From Chloroflexota bacterium (GTDB lineage: Bacteria > Chloroflexota > Anaerolineae > J102), in the NCBI GenBank assembly GCA_013151415.1, contig JAADII010000003.1, positions 1 to 40,227 of the forward strand: a stretch of 40,227 bases of DNA. The letters run 5' to 3'. The notes under the pieces were generated by a model, which worked only from the letters and a program-made list of their open reading frames with translations, ran no database searches and had not been told where the DNA came from. A program made the position numbers and the translations under genes. This document shows positions 15,659 to 23,107 of the stretch, one piece after another (the stretch's first letter is position 1; each line of letters begins with the position of its first letter).

Positions 15659-17623
15659 ATGATGAACCTATTGCAACGCGTCTTTTCATCCAATCATCAT
15701 GAAAGCGCAACCTTTTTCGCCCGCGTCAAGGCCGGGGCCGAGGGACAAAAGAAGGCGTTGTTGCGCGCTGTGGATCTCGCCACATCGTTGTTGACTTCGC
15801 TGACCGGTTCCACTGAGCAAATGGACGCGTTGGCCGACGAGGGAGATGTGCTGGTGTCCCACACCAACGAGGCGGCGGCGTCCGTGGAGGAGATCGGCGG
15901 CTCGTTAGGCGGCCTGGCCTCGGCCACGGCCGAGGCCGCGGCTTCGTTGGAGGAAATTTCCGGCGCGGTCAAAGGCATCTCGCTGTTGGCTGGCGATGTG
16001 GACCGTTCCGCGCAAGACATCATCAAGGCGATGAAAGATGTAACGGCCGCGGTGAAAGAAACGTCGATGAATAGCGACGAGATGGTCTCGTCTGTAAACG
16101 AGACAGCGGCGGCCATTGAAGAATTGGCGCAGTCGGTGCAGGGCGTGGCGAGGCACGCGCAGGATGTGGCCCGCGCCGCGGAGATGGCCGCTTCCACCAT
16201 TGTGCAGATGGCTACAGGCATGGGGGAGATCGACGCGGCCGCGGAGACGCTCAACCAATCGGTGGACCAAATTGCCGCGGCCACCGAAGAAATGGCGGTT
16301 TCCATCACTCAAGTGACGGCCAACTCGAAACATATCAGCGAGGTGGCCACCGAATCAGAGAGCGTGGCCAGCCGTTTGCATGAATCGATGAAGACCACGG
16401 CCAAATTATCGCGACAAGCTGCAAACGCAGCCCATCGCACCATGCGCGAGATCGAAACCGGCGTCGAGGCCGTGGAAAAATCCATTGCCGCGTTCGATCG
16501 CATCCAACATTCGGTTTCCGATGCATCCTCCACCATTCGCGCCATGGGACGACGGGCCGAGGAGATCGGCTCGATTGTGGACACCATCAATCTCATTGCC
16601 GAACGCACCAACTTGCTTTCGCTCAACGCCTCCATCGAGGCGGCTCGCGCGGGCGAAGCGGGTCGCGGGTTTGCTGTGGTTGCCGAAGAGATACGCAATC
16701 TTGCAGACCGCTCGGCTGAAGCGACCAAGGAGATCGCCGCGATTGTGCGCTCGTTGCAAACTGCATCACAAGATGCTGTTACAGCCACGCACGAAAGTTT
16801 GAATGTGGTGGACGAGGGCGTCCAATTGGCCGATGCAGCCGCCCGCGGCTTGCAACATATGCGTGAAGGGATCGAAGAATCCGTTCGCTATGCCGATCAG
16901 ATCGCGAATGTGGCGGAAGAGCAGATGTCGGCCAGCCTCAAAGCGCTGCAAGCCGCGCGCTCCACCAATGAGCAGGTGCAGCAAATAGCCAAAGCCATGA
17001 GCGAACAAAAGCTGGCCGTGGACAATGTGCTCCAATCCATCACCGATTTGCGTCGCGTCAGTAAGCAGCTTATGGAATCGACCGAAGAGCAAGCCACCAG
17101 CGCCAATGCCATTGTCCAGGGCGCTCAGCAAGGCGTTGCATTGGGCAACAAGATGCTGCGCGCGGCGGAAGAGCAGGCTTCGGCTGTGGGACAGATTGTG
17201 AAAGCCGTGGAATCCATGCGACAGAATGTGCGTTCCATCGCCCAGCAACTTCAGCGCATCGGCCATGCGGCGGACGTGGTGGTCGCCGACGCCGAACGCG
17301 TGGGCCAGATGATGGGCCAGGTGGATGGCGCCACCACCGAACAGCGCCAAGCTGTTGAGCAGATCACGCTTGCGGTCAATGACATTCGCCGTCAGGCCGA
17401 TCAGATAAACAAGGTGATGATGCAGCAAAATCAGGCGCTGCAACGCTTGACGCAAACCTCCAAGACATTGAGTCAGCGCATTCGTTCCTCTGCGCAAGAA
17501 CAACATCAGGCGATGGAGGCTGGACAAGAGCTTTTGCAAAGTCTAGATGAGGCGCGTCGCGCCAGCGAAGCGATTGTGGCCACGCTGAACGAGCAGTCTT
17601 CGCCGGCGGAGGCGCGGCATTGA
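15659..17623 (+). CDS. Cytoplasmic methyl-accepting chemoreceptor without a sensor domain
   Basis: This encodes 654 residues, nearly all predicted coiled coil, with no transmembrane segment, HAMP, PAS or other sensor domain recognisable. The highly conserved hairpin tip, [20 protein letters not shown], lies at about residues 313-332 and is followed by [15 protein letters not shown]. The two arms are almost equal (about 312 and 320 residues), so the whole protein could form one long antiparallel hairpin. Methylation-helix-like motifs recur in the N-terminal arm (EAAASVEEI at 71, EAAASLEEI at 92, ETAAAIEEL at 148). The C-terminal CheR-docking pentapeptide of enterobacterial receptors is absent. 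Only one nucleotide separates its stop from cheR. Confidence 0.92.
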   Translation: MMNLLQRVFSSNHHESATFFARVKAGAEGQKKALLRAVDLATSLLTSLTGSTEQMDALADEGDVLVSHTNEAAASVEEIGGSLGGLASATAEAAASLEEISGAVKGISLLAGDVDRSAQDIIKAMKDVTAAVKETSMNSDEMVSSVNETAAAIEELAQSVQGVARHAQDVARAAEMAASTIVQMATGMGEIDAAAETLNQSVDQIAAATEEMAVSITQVTANSKHISEVATESESVASRLHESMKTTAKLSRQAANAAHRTMREIETGVEAVEKSIAAFDRIQHSVSDASSTIRAMGRRAEEIGSIVDTINLIAERTNLLSLNASIEAARAGEAGRGFAVVAEEIRNLADRSAEATKEIAAIVRSLQTASQDAVTATHESLNVVDEGVQLADAAARGLQHMREGIEESVRYADQIANVAEEQMSASLKALQAARSTNEQVQQIAKAMSEQKLAVDNVLQSITDLRRVSKQLMESTEEQATSANAIVQGAQQGVALGNKMLRAAEEQASAVGQIVKAVESMRQNVRSIAQQLQRIGHAADVVVADAERVGQMMGQVDGATTEQRQAVEQITLAVNDIRRQADQINKVMMQQNQALQRLTQTSKTLSQRIRSSAQEQHQAMEAGQELLQSLDEARRASEAIVATLNEQSSPAEARH

Positions 17624-17624
17624 G

Positions 17625-18527
17625 ATGAACATGATGGCCAGCAGTGATCTTTCGGGCGCCGTCTTTTGTTTGCTCCGAGATCTGATACATGGTCGGTTCG
17701 GCGTTTATTACGCGTCCGATCGTTGCGAGATTTTGGCGGATCGTTTGCAGCCGCTGCTCGCCGCCTATGGAGCGCAGTCTTTTTTGGATTATTATTATCT
17801 GCTCAAGGAGGGCGATGCGCGCGCATGGCGCGACGTGGCCGCGGCCTTGGCCGTGAACGAGACCTATTTCTGGCGCGAGTTCGACGCCATCGATGTTCTT
17901 GTAAAGACATGGGTTCCCCGTTGGCAGGCCGAGCGAGCGCAACGACCTGTCCGCATTTGGTCGGCTGGATGCGCCACTGGCGAGGAGCCCTACACCATTG
18001 CCATCGCTCTGGATATGGCGCATCGTTATCTTTATGGCCCCATTGAAATATGGGCTTCGGACGTCAACGCCGAAGCCTTGGCGCGCGCTCGCGAGGGACG
18101 TTATCGGGCGCGCTCATTGCGTTTGCTCCCGCCAGAGGTGAGAAAGCGGTATTTCGAAAAAGAGGATGAAACCTGGTGGCGGTTGCGCTCGATGATTCGC
18201 GACCGGGTGAATTTTCAGGTGATAAATTTGTTCGATCATAATGGCTTGCGCGGTCTTCCCTTGTTCGACGCGATCTTTTGTCGAAACGTTTTTATCTATT
18301 TTTCAGAGGAAGCCATCGCCACGGTGGTGGAGGACATGACCGAGCTTTTGCAACCGGAGGGGTGTCTTTTTCTGGGTGCGGCGGAATCTCTTTTTCGCAT
18401 TCCCCATCATTTGCGTTTGATAGATATGGGCGGCGCGTCCATTTATCAAAAGAGGCGTCCTCTGAAAGAGAGAAGAGCGGCTGTCGAGAACAAAGCGGTC
18501 GCTGACCATGTCGATCGAAGGCGATGA
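17625..18527 (+). CDS. cheR: Chemoreceptor methyltransferase CheR
   Basis: This encodes 300 residues. CheR uses S-adenosylmethionine to methylate receptor glutamates, setting sensitivity. The N-terminal helical subdomain contains VNETYFWREFDA, the NET.F.R signature. SAM-binding motif I is IWSAGCATGEEPYTIAI, then WASDVNAEALARAREG and LFDAIFCRNVFIYF, all canonical. It lies one base after the receptor gene and is followed by cheB, giving the usual methylation/demethylation pair. ATG at 17625 or the second Met two codons later could be the start. Confidence 0.96.
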   Translation: MNMMASSDLSGAVFCLLRDLIHGRFGVYYASDRCEILADRLQPLLAAYGAQSFLDYYYLLKEGDARAWRDVAAALAVNETYFWREFDAIDVLVKTWVPRWQAERAQRPVRIWSAGCATGEEPYTIAIALDMAHRYLYGPIEIWASDVNAEALARAREGRYRARSLRLLPPEVRKRYFEKEDETWWRLRSMIRDRVNFQVINLFDHNGLRGLPLFDAIFCRNVFIYFSEEAIATVVEDMTELLQPEGCLFLGAAESLFRIPHHLRLIDMGGASIYQKRRPLKERRAAVENKAVADHVDRRR

Positions 18528-18596
18528 AAGGCGTTTCGTCGCCTGGTCGCCGCCACATAGCGTTCCTGTTTTTCGCTTGAATTCATGAGGAGACCG

Positions 18597-19682
18597 ATGG
18601 TCAAGAAAGCCCCCATACGCGTTTTAGTGGTGGATGATTCCGCCTACATCCGTAAAGTCGTGCGAGAAATGTTGGAGAGCAGCCCGGATATCGAGGTGGT
18701 GGGCGCGGCTCGCAATGGGCTCGATGCTTTGGAAAAGGTGGCCGAGCTTCGGCCCGACGTGATCACGCTCGACCTGATCATGCCGGAAATGGACGGCATT
18801 GCTTTTTTGCAGAGCATGGCCGAGCGAGAGCCTCTGCCCGTGGTGGTGGTGAGCATTGCCAGCGAGGAGGGCGAGAAGGCGTTGGCCGCACTGGAAGCGG
18901 GCGCGGTGGATTTTGTGCAAAAACCCACTTCGCTGGCTACGGAGAAAGTCTTCGAGATCCAGGAGGAATTGGTGGCGAAGGTGCGGGCCGCGGCCACGGT
19001 TTCGACGTCGAAACTCTCGTCGCTGCTTCATTACGAACCCGCAGCGCCTCCCATGACCATTGCCGCCCCAGTCGAATCGCCGCCCTTCGATGCATTGGTC
19101 ATTGGCGCTTCCACTGGCGGCCCTCAGGCGTTGCGCTATTTGTTGGAGCGTCTCCCCGTTGATTTCCCCCTTCCCGTTGCCATTGTTCTGCATATGCCCT
19201 TAGGTTACACCGGACCATTTGCGCAGCGGCTCAATGCGCTGGCGGCCCTGGAGGTGCGCGAGGCTCGCTCTGGCGACGAGATGCAGCCCGGAAGGGTGCT
19301 AATGGCGCCGGCGGGCTGGCATCTCAAGCTCGCTCGCGAGGGCGAAGCTGTGGTGGCGAAACTGGACGTGCACCCCCTGGAAGCGCGGCATCGGCCTTCG
19401 GTGGACGCCTTATTTCGTTCAGCGGCCGAAATCTATGGTTCGCGAGTGGTGGGCATGGTCCTGACGGGCATGGGAGAGGACGGGAAAACCGGCGCGGCCT
19501 GGATCAAAGCGCAAGGCGGAATCGTGTTGGCCGAAGCCGAGTCAAGTTGCGTGGTCTATGGCATGCCGCGTGCGGTGATCGAGGCCGGTTTGGCCGATGA
19601 GGTGGCCCCCCTCTCCAAAATGTTGCCTGCGTTGTGTCGCCTGGCGAAAATGCGCCTGGCTCATTCTGCATTTTGCGCCTGA
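18597..19682 (+). CDS. cheB: Chemotaxis response regulator / protein-glutamate methylesterase CheB
   Basis: This encodes 361 residues: a receiver domain with VVDDSAYIRK and phospho-acceptor Asp59 in VITLDLIMPEMDG, a linker, then the methylesterase domain. The catalytic triad regions are present: Ser in GASTGGPQ, His in VLHMPLGYTGPFAQRL and Asp in LTGMGEDGKTG. It removes methyl groups from receptors when phosphorylated by CheA. ATG 18597 is preferred because AGGAG lies 4 nt upstream; the in-frame ATG at 18585 would add four residues. A 57-nt gap from cheR is compatible with the same operon. Confidence 0.95.
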   Translation: MVKKAPIRVLVVDDSAYIRKVVREMLESSPDIEVVGAARNGLDALEKVAELRPDVITLDLIMPEMDGIAFLQSMAEREPLPVVVVSIASEEGEKALAALEAGAVDFVQKPTSLATEKVFEIQEELVAKVRAAATVSTSKLSSLLHYEPAAPPMTIAAPVESPPFDALVIGASTGGPQALRYLLERLPVDFPLPVAIVLHMPLGYTGPFAQRLNALAALEVREARSGDEMQPGRVLMAPAGWHLKLAREGEAVVAKLDVHPLEARHRPSVDALFRSAAEIYGSRVVGMVLTGMGEDGKTGAAWIKAQGGIVLAEAESSCVVYGMPRAVIEAGLADEVAPLSKMLPALCRLAKMRLAHSAFCA

Positions 19683-19723
19683 AGAAACCGCCTGTTGCTG
19701 GATTAAATGCTCGATTTGAGCGT

Positions 19724-20074
19724 ATGGCCACAATCTTGATTATCGACGATTCTCCCTTTTGGCGTTCGCATGTGCGTCGTGTGTTGGGAGAGGATTACAC
19801 CTATCTCGAAGCAGCCGACGGATTGGCGGGGCTGGAGCAATTCATGCTCCACGCGCCTGATCTCGTGTGGCTCGATATGACCATGCCGGAAATGCATGGC
19901 CTGGACGCGCTGCGGGTTATCCGTCGGCTAGACTCACAAACGCCGGTGGTGGTGGCCACATCAGAGCCTGAGTTGGCCGATGAGGCTTTGGCCCTGGGTG
20001 CAACCGCTTTTTTTGAAAAACCCTTTCACGATGAGCGTGCGGTGCGTCAAACCGTGCGCTTGTTATTGACATAA
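19724..20074 (+). CDS. Single-domain response regulator, CheY-like
   Basis: This encodes 116 residues comprising only a receiver domain. It has IIDDS with the acidic pair, phospho-acceptor Asp51 in VWLDMTMPEMHG, Ser/Thr in VVATSE and Lys in FFEKPF. As the last gene of the operon it is the natural diffusible output of the CheA kinase. Without flagellar genes in view its target may be pili, gliding machinery or a non-motility process. ATG 19724 gives the standard CheY start. An upstream in-frame extension overlapping cheB has no family similarity. Confidence 0.92.
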   Translation: MATILIIDDSPFWRSHVRRVLGEDYTYLEAADGLAGLEQFMLHAPDLVWLDMTMPEMHGLDALRVIRRLDSQTPVVVATSEPELADEALALGATAFFEKPFHDERAVRQTVRLLLT

Positions 20075-20080
20075 AAACAG

Positions 20081-20098
20081 CGAGAGCATTCGCTCCCG
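20081..20098. terminator. Bidirectional hairpin terminator between cheY-like gene and peroxiredoxin
   Basis: CGAGAGC and GCTCCCG (one A-C mismatch) flank a 4-nt loop between two convergent genes. Read leftward, for the peroxiredoxin transcript, the hairpin is followed after CTG by a run of five T, a good intrinsic terminator. Read rightward it is followed by GTTTCCTTTT, a weaker T-rich tail for the chemosensory operon. Confidence 0.6.
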
Positions 20099-20133
20099 CC
20101 GTTTCCTTTTCGCGTTTCCGCCGCGTTCTTCGC

Positions 20134-20841
20134 TTATTCCGGCTTCCAAATTTTCCATACATTGCCCACCAAATCGGGGCCGGGCTTTAGTGTGAGTTTG
20201 CCTGGCTGCCACTCGGCGGGCGTAGCCTCTTTGCCGCCGCTCGCGCGCACCACCTGGAACGCCTGAATCTGACGAATGGTTTCATCGATGTTGCGCCCCA
20301 CTGGCGGCGTCAAAATCTCTGCGGCCTGGATCACGCCGTCCGGGTCGATGATGAACCGACCCCGCAACTCGACGCCACTATCTTCATCATAAACGCCGTA
20401 CACCTTACCCACATTGCCCGCAGCGTCTGTGGCCATGGGCCAAGGGATGCCCCCCTCCACCATTTTCGAGAGTTCGTGGTCATCCCACATTTTATGAACG
20501 AACACGCTATCGACGCTTATGGAAATGACATTGACTCCAAGCGCCTGTAAATCCGCATACCGGGCGGCGACCGCCGCCAACTCGGTAGCTCAGACATAGG
20601 TGAAGTCGCCCGGGTAGAAGCAGAGCAGCGTCCATCCTTTGGCCACATGCTCAGATAGCTTCACCGAGGTGAACTCCCCTTTATAATATGCTGGGGCCTC
20701 GAAATCGGGAGCGGGTTTGCCAACTTGCGCTCGTATCATGGTTGTCCTCTCCTGTTGGGATTCGGTGATCGGGTGAGGTGGTTCATCCACTGTTTGCACC
20801 ACAGTGGCTCCGGTCGGTCTGGCGCAACCAATGTTCGCCAT
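20134..20841 (-). CDS. Selenocysteine-containing AhpC/Prx-family peroxiredoxin (in-frame TGA at the active site)
   Basis: This thioredoxin-fold peroxidase would reduce hydrogen peroxide and organic peroxides. The frame is open except for one TGA at 20592-20590, exactly where the peroxidatic Cys belongs: FYPGDFTYV, TGA, ATELAAVAARY, against the family pattern FYP.DFTFVCPTEL. Sequence on both sides is intact, in one frame and family-like (VISISVDS, GVELRGRFIIDPDG), so decay is unlikely. A SECIS-like hairpin follows the TGA. Sec would be residue 84, or residue 50 if translation starts at ATG 20739. Both starts have good ribosome-binding sites (AAAGGAGGT at 20841; GGAGAGG at 20739). The usual C-terminal resolving Cys is missing: the VCPA..W segment reads ATPAEW. 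Read with ordinary stops it splits into 20590-20841 and 20134-20580. Confidence 0.88.
20558..20587 (-). promoter_or_regulatory. Candidate bacterial SECIS element inside the peroxiredoxin gene
   Basis: Two nucleotides after the UGA the transcript folds into UACCG (20587-20583) paired with CGGUA (20562-20558). A 5' bulge AGUU comes next, then a perfect 6-bp stem GGCGGC/GCCGCC closing a GGUC loop (20572-20569). The loop begins 17 nt after the UGA. In the E. coli fdhF SECIS a GGUC loop begins 18 nt after the UGA with a bulged U on the 5' side, and SelB reads the loop G-U and that U. The match in loop, distance and bulge is what a SelB-binding element needs. Confidence 0.8.
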
Positions 20842-20907
20842 TTGATGACCTCCTTTGGATGGGAATGAATAGGCGCGAGCCTTGACCCGCGCGAACCGAT
20901 ATGTGGA

Positions 20908-20936
20908 ATCATATGCTGTTGGACGCGTGGCGTCAA
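20908..20936 (-). promoter_or_regulatory. Promoter of the peroxiredoxin gene
   Basis: On the minus strand TTGACG (20936-20931), a 17-nt spacer and TATGAT (20913-20908) give a near-consensus promoter. Initiation near 20901 leaves about 60 nt before ATG 20841. The peroxiredoxin can therefore be transcribed independently of the deacetylase upstream, whose stop lies only a few bases before the -35 box. Confidence 0.7.
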
Positions 20937-20940
20937 GATT

Positions 20941-21753
20941 TCATGGCGATGTTTCTTCGGCCGCGACCAATTCGGACAACGTGACAACGCGATAGCCCCG
21001 ACGCTGCAAGCGCGGCAAGATTTGTTGGAGAATGGTGACGGTCTTGCGGCGTCGCCATTCTCCATCATGAAGAGCGATGATCGCGCCCGGAAAAATGTTG
21101 ACCAGCACATAAGCCGATAGAATAGGCGTGAAGGGGAGATGCGCGTCGTATGGGTAAATCGAGCCGATTACGCAGCGATACCCAAGACCAGACGCCTGCT
21201 CCAACATGCGTCGATTGAACCAGCCCGAGCCGGGCCGGAACCAATGCACTTGCGAGAATTGAGATAGTATCTCGTGGGCTTGAAGCAGCTCGGCCTCGAA
21301 TTGGGCTTCGCTGAGACCAATGCTGGGAACGTCGAACATGGTGTGGTTGCCCAATTCGTGTCCCTCCGCGACTATGCGTTCAACGATGGCTTCATTGCCG
21401 GGAATTCGGCTGCCCAAAAGAAAAAAAGTGGCTTTGGCCTGGTGTTGCGCCAGCACATCGAGGATGCGCGGCGTAACCACAGGGTGCGGGCCATCGTCGA
21501 TGGTCATGGCCGCAATGTGTTGGCTTGTATCGACATAAAAGAGCGCGTTCGGCGCGGTCTTTGCCAGCCAGCGCCGTGCAAGACGAGGCTGGTATAGCAT
21601 GATCCCTGCAACGGCTCCAATGCCTAAGCCCAGCGGCGCAGCCAGACGCAACCATTTCATCTGTTGTTTGGAGAGAGAGGTGTCGAATGGCATAAACTTA
21701 TCTTTGGACATGTGGTCAATCGGGAACTGACCAAGTGGACAGTATGATAACAT
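20941..21753 (-). CDS. Membrane-anchored NodB-type polysaccharide deacetylase
   Basis: This encodes 270 residues (256 from ATG 21711). A basic N-terminus and one hydrophobic helix (LAAPLGLGIGAVAGIML) act as a signal anchor, placing the catalytic domain outside. NodB motifs are TIDDGPHP with the catalytic and metal Asp, GHELGNHT, WFRPGSGWF and IIALHDG. The second motif is unusual: the normal H(S/T)xxH is NHTMFDVPS here, so the second metal His is absent and the Asp may stand in. Substrate may be peptidoglycan or another N-acetylated polymer. The start is uncertain because ATG 21753, 21711 and 21693 are all in frame and none has a clear ribosome-binding site. Confidence 0.85.
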   Translation of the reverse strand: MLSYCPLGQFPIDHMSKDKFMPFDTSLSKQQMKWLRLAAPLGLGIGAVAGIMLYQPRLARRWLAKTAPNALFYVDTSQHIAAMTIDDGPHPVVTPRILDVLAQHQAKATFFLLGSRIPGNEAIVERIVAEGHELGNHTMFDVPSIGLSEAQFEAELLQAHEILSQFSQVHWFRPGSGWFNRRMLEQASGLGYRCVIGSIYPYDAHLPFTPILSAYVLVNIFPGAIIALHDGEWRRRKTVTILQQILPRLQRRGYRVVTLSELVAAEETSP

Positions 21754-21825
21754 AGTAGATTGGCTATAATGAAAAGTGAAAATTCTTCCATCCCATTTCT
21801 TTCAATACTGGAGTGATGCGCTCAA

Positions 21826-22887
21826 ATGAGAAGGCATATGTTCGGAATTTTTTCTGACAAAGGGCAAGCGTTGAGTGAATATAGCATCTTGTTGGGGCTG
21901 CTTGCTTTGGTCGCTGCGGCGGGATTATTGCTTATGAGCGGCGGCATGTCCGGCGTTTTGAACAACTTTTCTGAGACCGTGTCCTTAGGTTCAAGCGGTG
22001 GCGAGGGTTTTGGCGACGAAAGCGACGAAGTGGCGGAACTGCCGCCTCATTTGCGAAGAGCTTATCTACTCATCGAGCGCATGCGCGAGTATTATCGCGA
22101 GCATGGCCGTTGGCCACGGGGTTGGCCGCCCCATAACTATCGCGACATTGGCCTCAACCCGGATAAATGGGGCAAGCCGCGACGCGGGTTGATCTACAAC
22201 CCAGCCGGCAATCGTTTGGGCTTAACCAATGCACCAGGCGACAAGTACCAGGTGTATGTTACGACGCCGGATGGAGAGCGATTGCACGTAGCCGATGGCG
22301 AGAGCATTTGGTACAATTTCGATGACGGTCAGTGGTACTATGGAAACATTCGCGACAATGTCCCGGTGGATATTTCAACCCTGGAAATTGTGAAAGAAAA
22401 GCCGCAGAAGCCTCCAAAGCAGGATGATCCTGAGCAACCAGGTCGGCCCGAGAAACCCGATAAACCTGATGGAGATAAACCGGACAAGCCCGAGAAGCCG
22501 GATGAAGACAAGCCCGATAGGCCCGACAAGCCCGAAAAGCCGGATGAGGACAAGCCCGACAGGCCCGATAAGCCCGAAAAGCCGGATGAAGACAAGCCCG
22601 ACAGGCCCGACAGGCCCGAAAAGCCGGATGAGGACAAGCCTGACGAGCAGACAAGCCCGACAGGCCCGATAAGCCCGAAAAACCGGATGAAGACAAGCCC
22701 GACAGGCCCGACAAGCCCGAAAAGCCGGATGAAGACAAGCCCGACAGGCCCGATAAGCCCGAAAAACCGGATGAGGACAAGCCAGACGAGCCGCGGCGCC
22801 ATTGGTGGCCTCCCCGTTTTGAATGGCCCACCAATTGGGAGCGCCCCGCATGGCTACGATGGCCCGCCTGGCCCGGCCAGCCTGTAA
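21826..22887 (+). CDS. Flp/Fap-type pilin-like protein with a charged Pro repeat tail, frameshifted
   Basis: The N-terminus MFGIFSDKGQALSEYSILLG followed by LLALVAAAGLLLM is a class III (Flp) prepilin start: basic leader, G/Q cleavage site, Glu five residues on, then a hydrophobic helix. A globular part to about residue 185 (YYREHGRWPRGWPPHNYRDI, DGERLHVADGESIWYNF) resembles minor pilins. It is followed by a 42-nt tandem repeat encoding KPDEDKPDRPDKPE. At 22645-22649 two extra bases shift the frame, so the protein ends at 22887 with a Ser/Pro-rich nonsense-like tail. The original frame resumes the repeat and continues to 22943 with a Trp/Pro-rich end (RRHWWPPRFEWPTNW). No other pilus genes are adjacent. 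Confidence 0.7.
   Translation: MRRHMFGIFSDKGQALSEYSILLGLLALVAAAGLLLMSGGMSGVLNNFSETVSLGSSGGEGFGDESDEVAELPPHLRRAYLLIERMREYYREHGRWPRGWPPHNYRDIGLNPDKWGKPRRGLIYNPAGNRLGLTNAPGDKYQVYVTTPDGERLHVADGESIWYNFDDGQWYYGNIRDNVPVDISTLEIVKEKPQKPPKQDDPEQPGRPEKPDKPDGDKPDKPEKPDEDKPDRPDKPEKPDEDKPDRPDKPEKPDEDKPDRPDRPEKPDEDKPDEQTSPTGPISPKNRMKTSPTGPTSPKSRMKTSPTGPISPKNRMRTSQTSRGAIGGLPVLNGPPIGSAPHGYDGPPGPASL
22452..22789 (+). repeat. Coding tandem repeat, about 42 bp per unit
   Basis: About seven imperfect units encode KPDEDKPDRPDKPE with D/G, K/R and wobble-base variants. One unit is cut short: GACGAG is followed by two extra bases (22648-22649) and then the array resumes in another frame. The same GACGAGC sequence also ends the whole array at about 22786-22792. 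The break therefore looks like slipped or recombined copies of the array terminus inside the array. Confidence 0.8.
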
Positions 22888-22980
22888 GCCCAGCCGACTC
22901 TGATATGCGACCTGAACAGAACGAGGCGCCACCGCCGAGATAAGCGCTCACTTTTTTGCGTCGATTGTGGCAAACAATTG

Positions 22981-23028
22981 TATAATGCGTCAACGCATGT
23001 GCGACCACCTCAATGAAGGCGGTCGCAC
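22981..23028 (+). promoter_or_regulatory. Promoter with two adjacent inverted repeats upstream of the lipoprotein gene
   Basis: A perfect TATAAT at 22981-22986 has a weak -35 candidate (TTGCGT at 22956-22961, 19-nt spacing). Overlapping its last two bases is a perfect inverted repeat, ATGCGT 22985-22990 and ACGCAT 22993-22998, placed as an operator would be. It abuts a second perfect 8-bp repeat, GTGCGACC 22999-23006 and GGTCGCAC 23021-23028, which would form a hairpin at the 5' end of the transcript. No T-run follows, so it is not an obvious terminator. Confidence 0.5.
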
Positions 23029-23107
23029 ATTGGTTATGATGCTGTTCGTCGGCGACTGTCTGGTCTGCGCTCACCTCATTCTATGCATCGGTAACATCGA
23101 GATTTCA

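Noticed and set aside
20134-20841. Peroxiredoxin as a simple pseudogene, or as two separate genes
   Set aside because: The two parts are in one frame, the only stop is TGA at the catalytic Cys, and a SECIS-like hairpin lies at the correct distance. A random nonsense mutation would not predict these together.
21736-21770. Strong promoter of the pilin-like gene
   Set aside because: TATAAT at 21765-21770 is perfect, but the only -35-like TGGACA is 23 nt away, too far for a standard promoter, so it was not listed as a feature.
22452-22789. CRISPR array
   Set aside because: The 42-bp repeats are contiguous, coding and without unique spacers.
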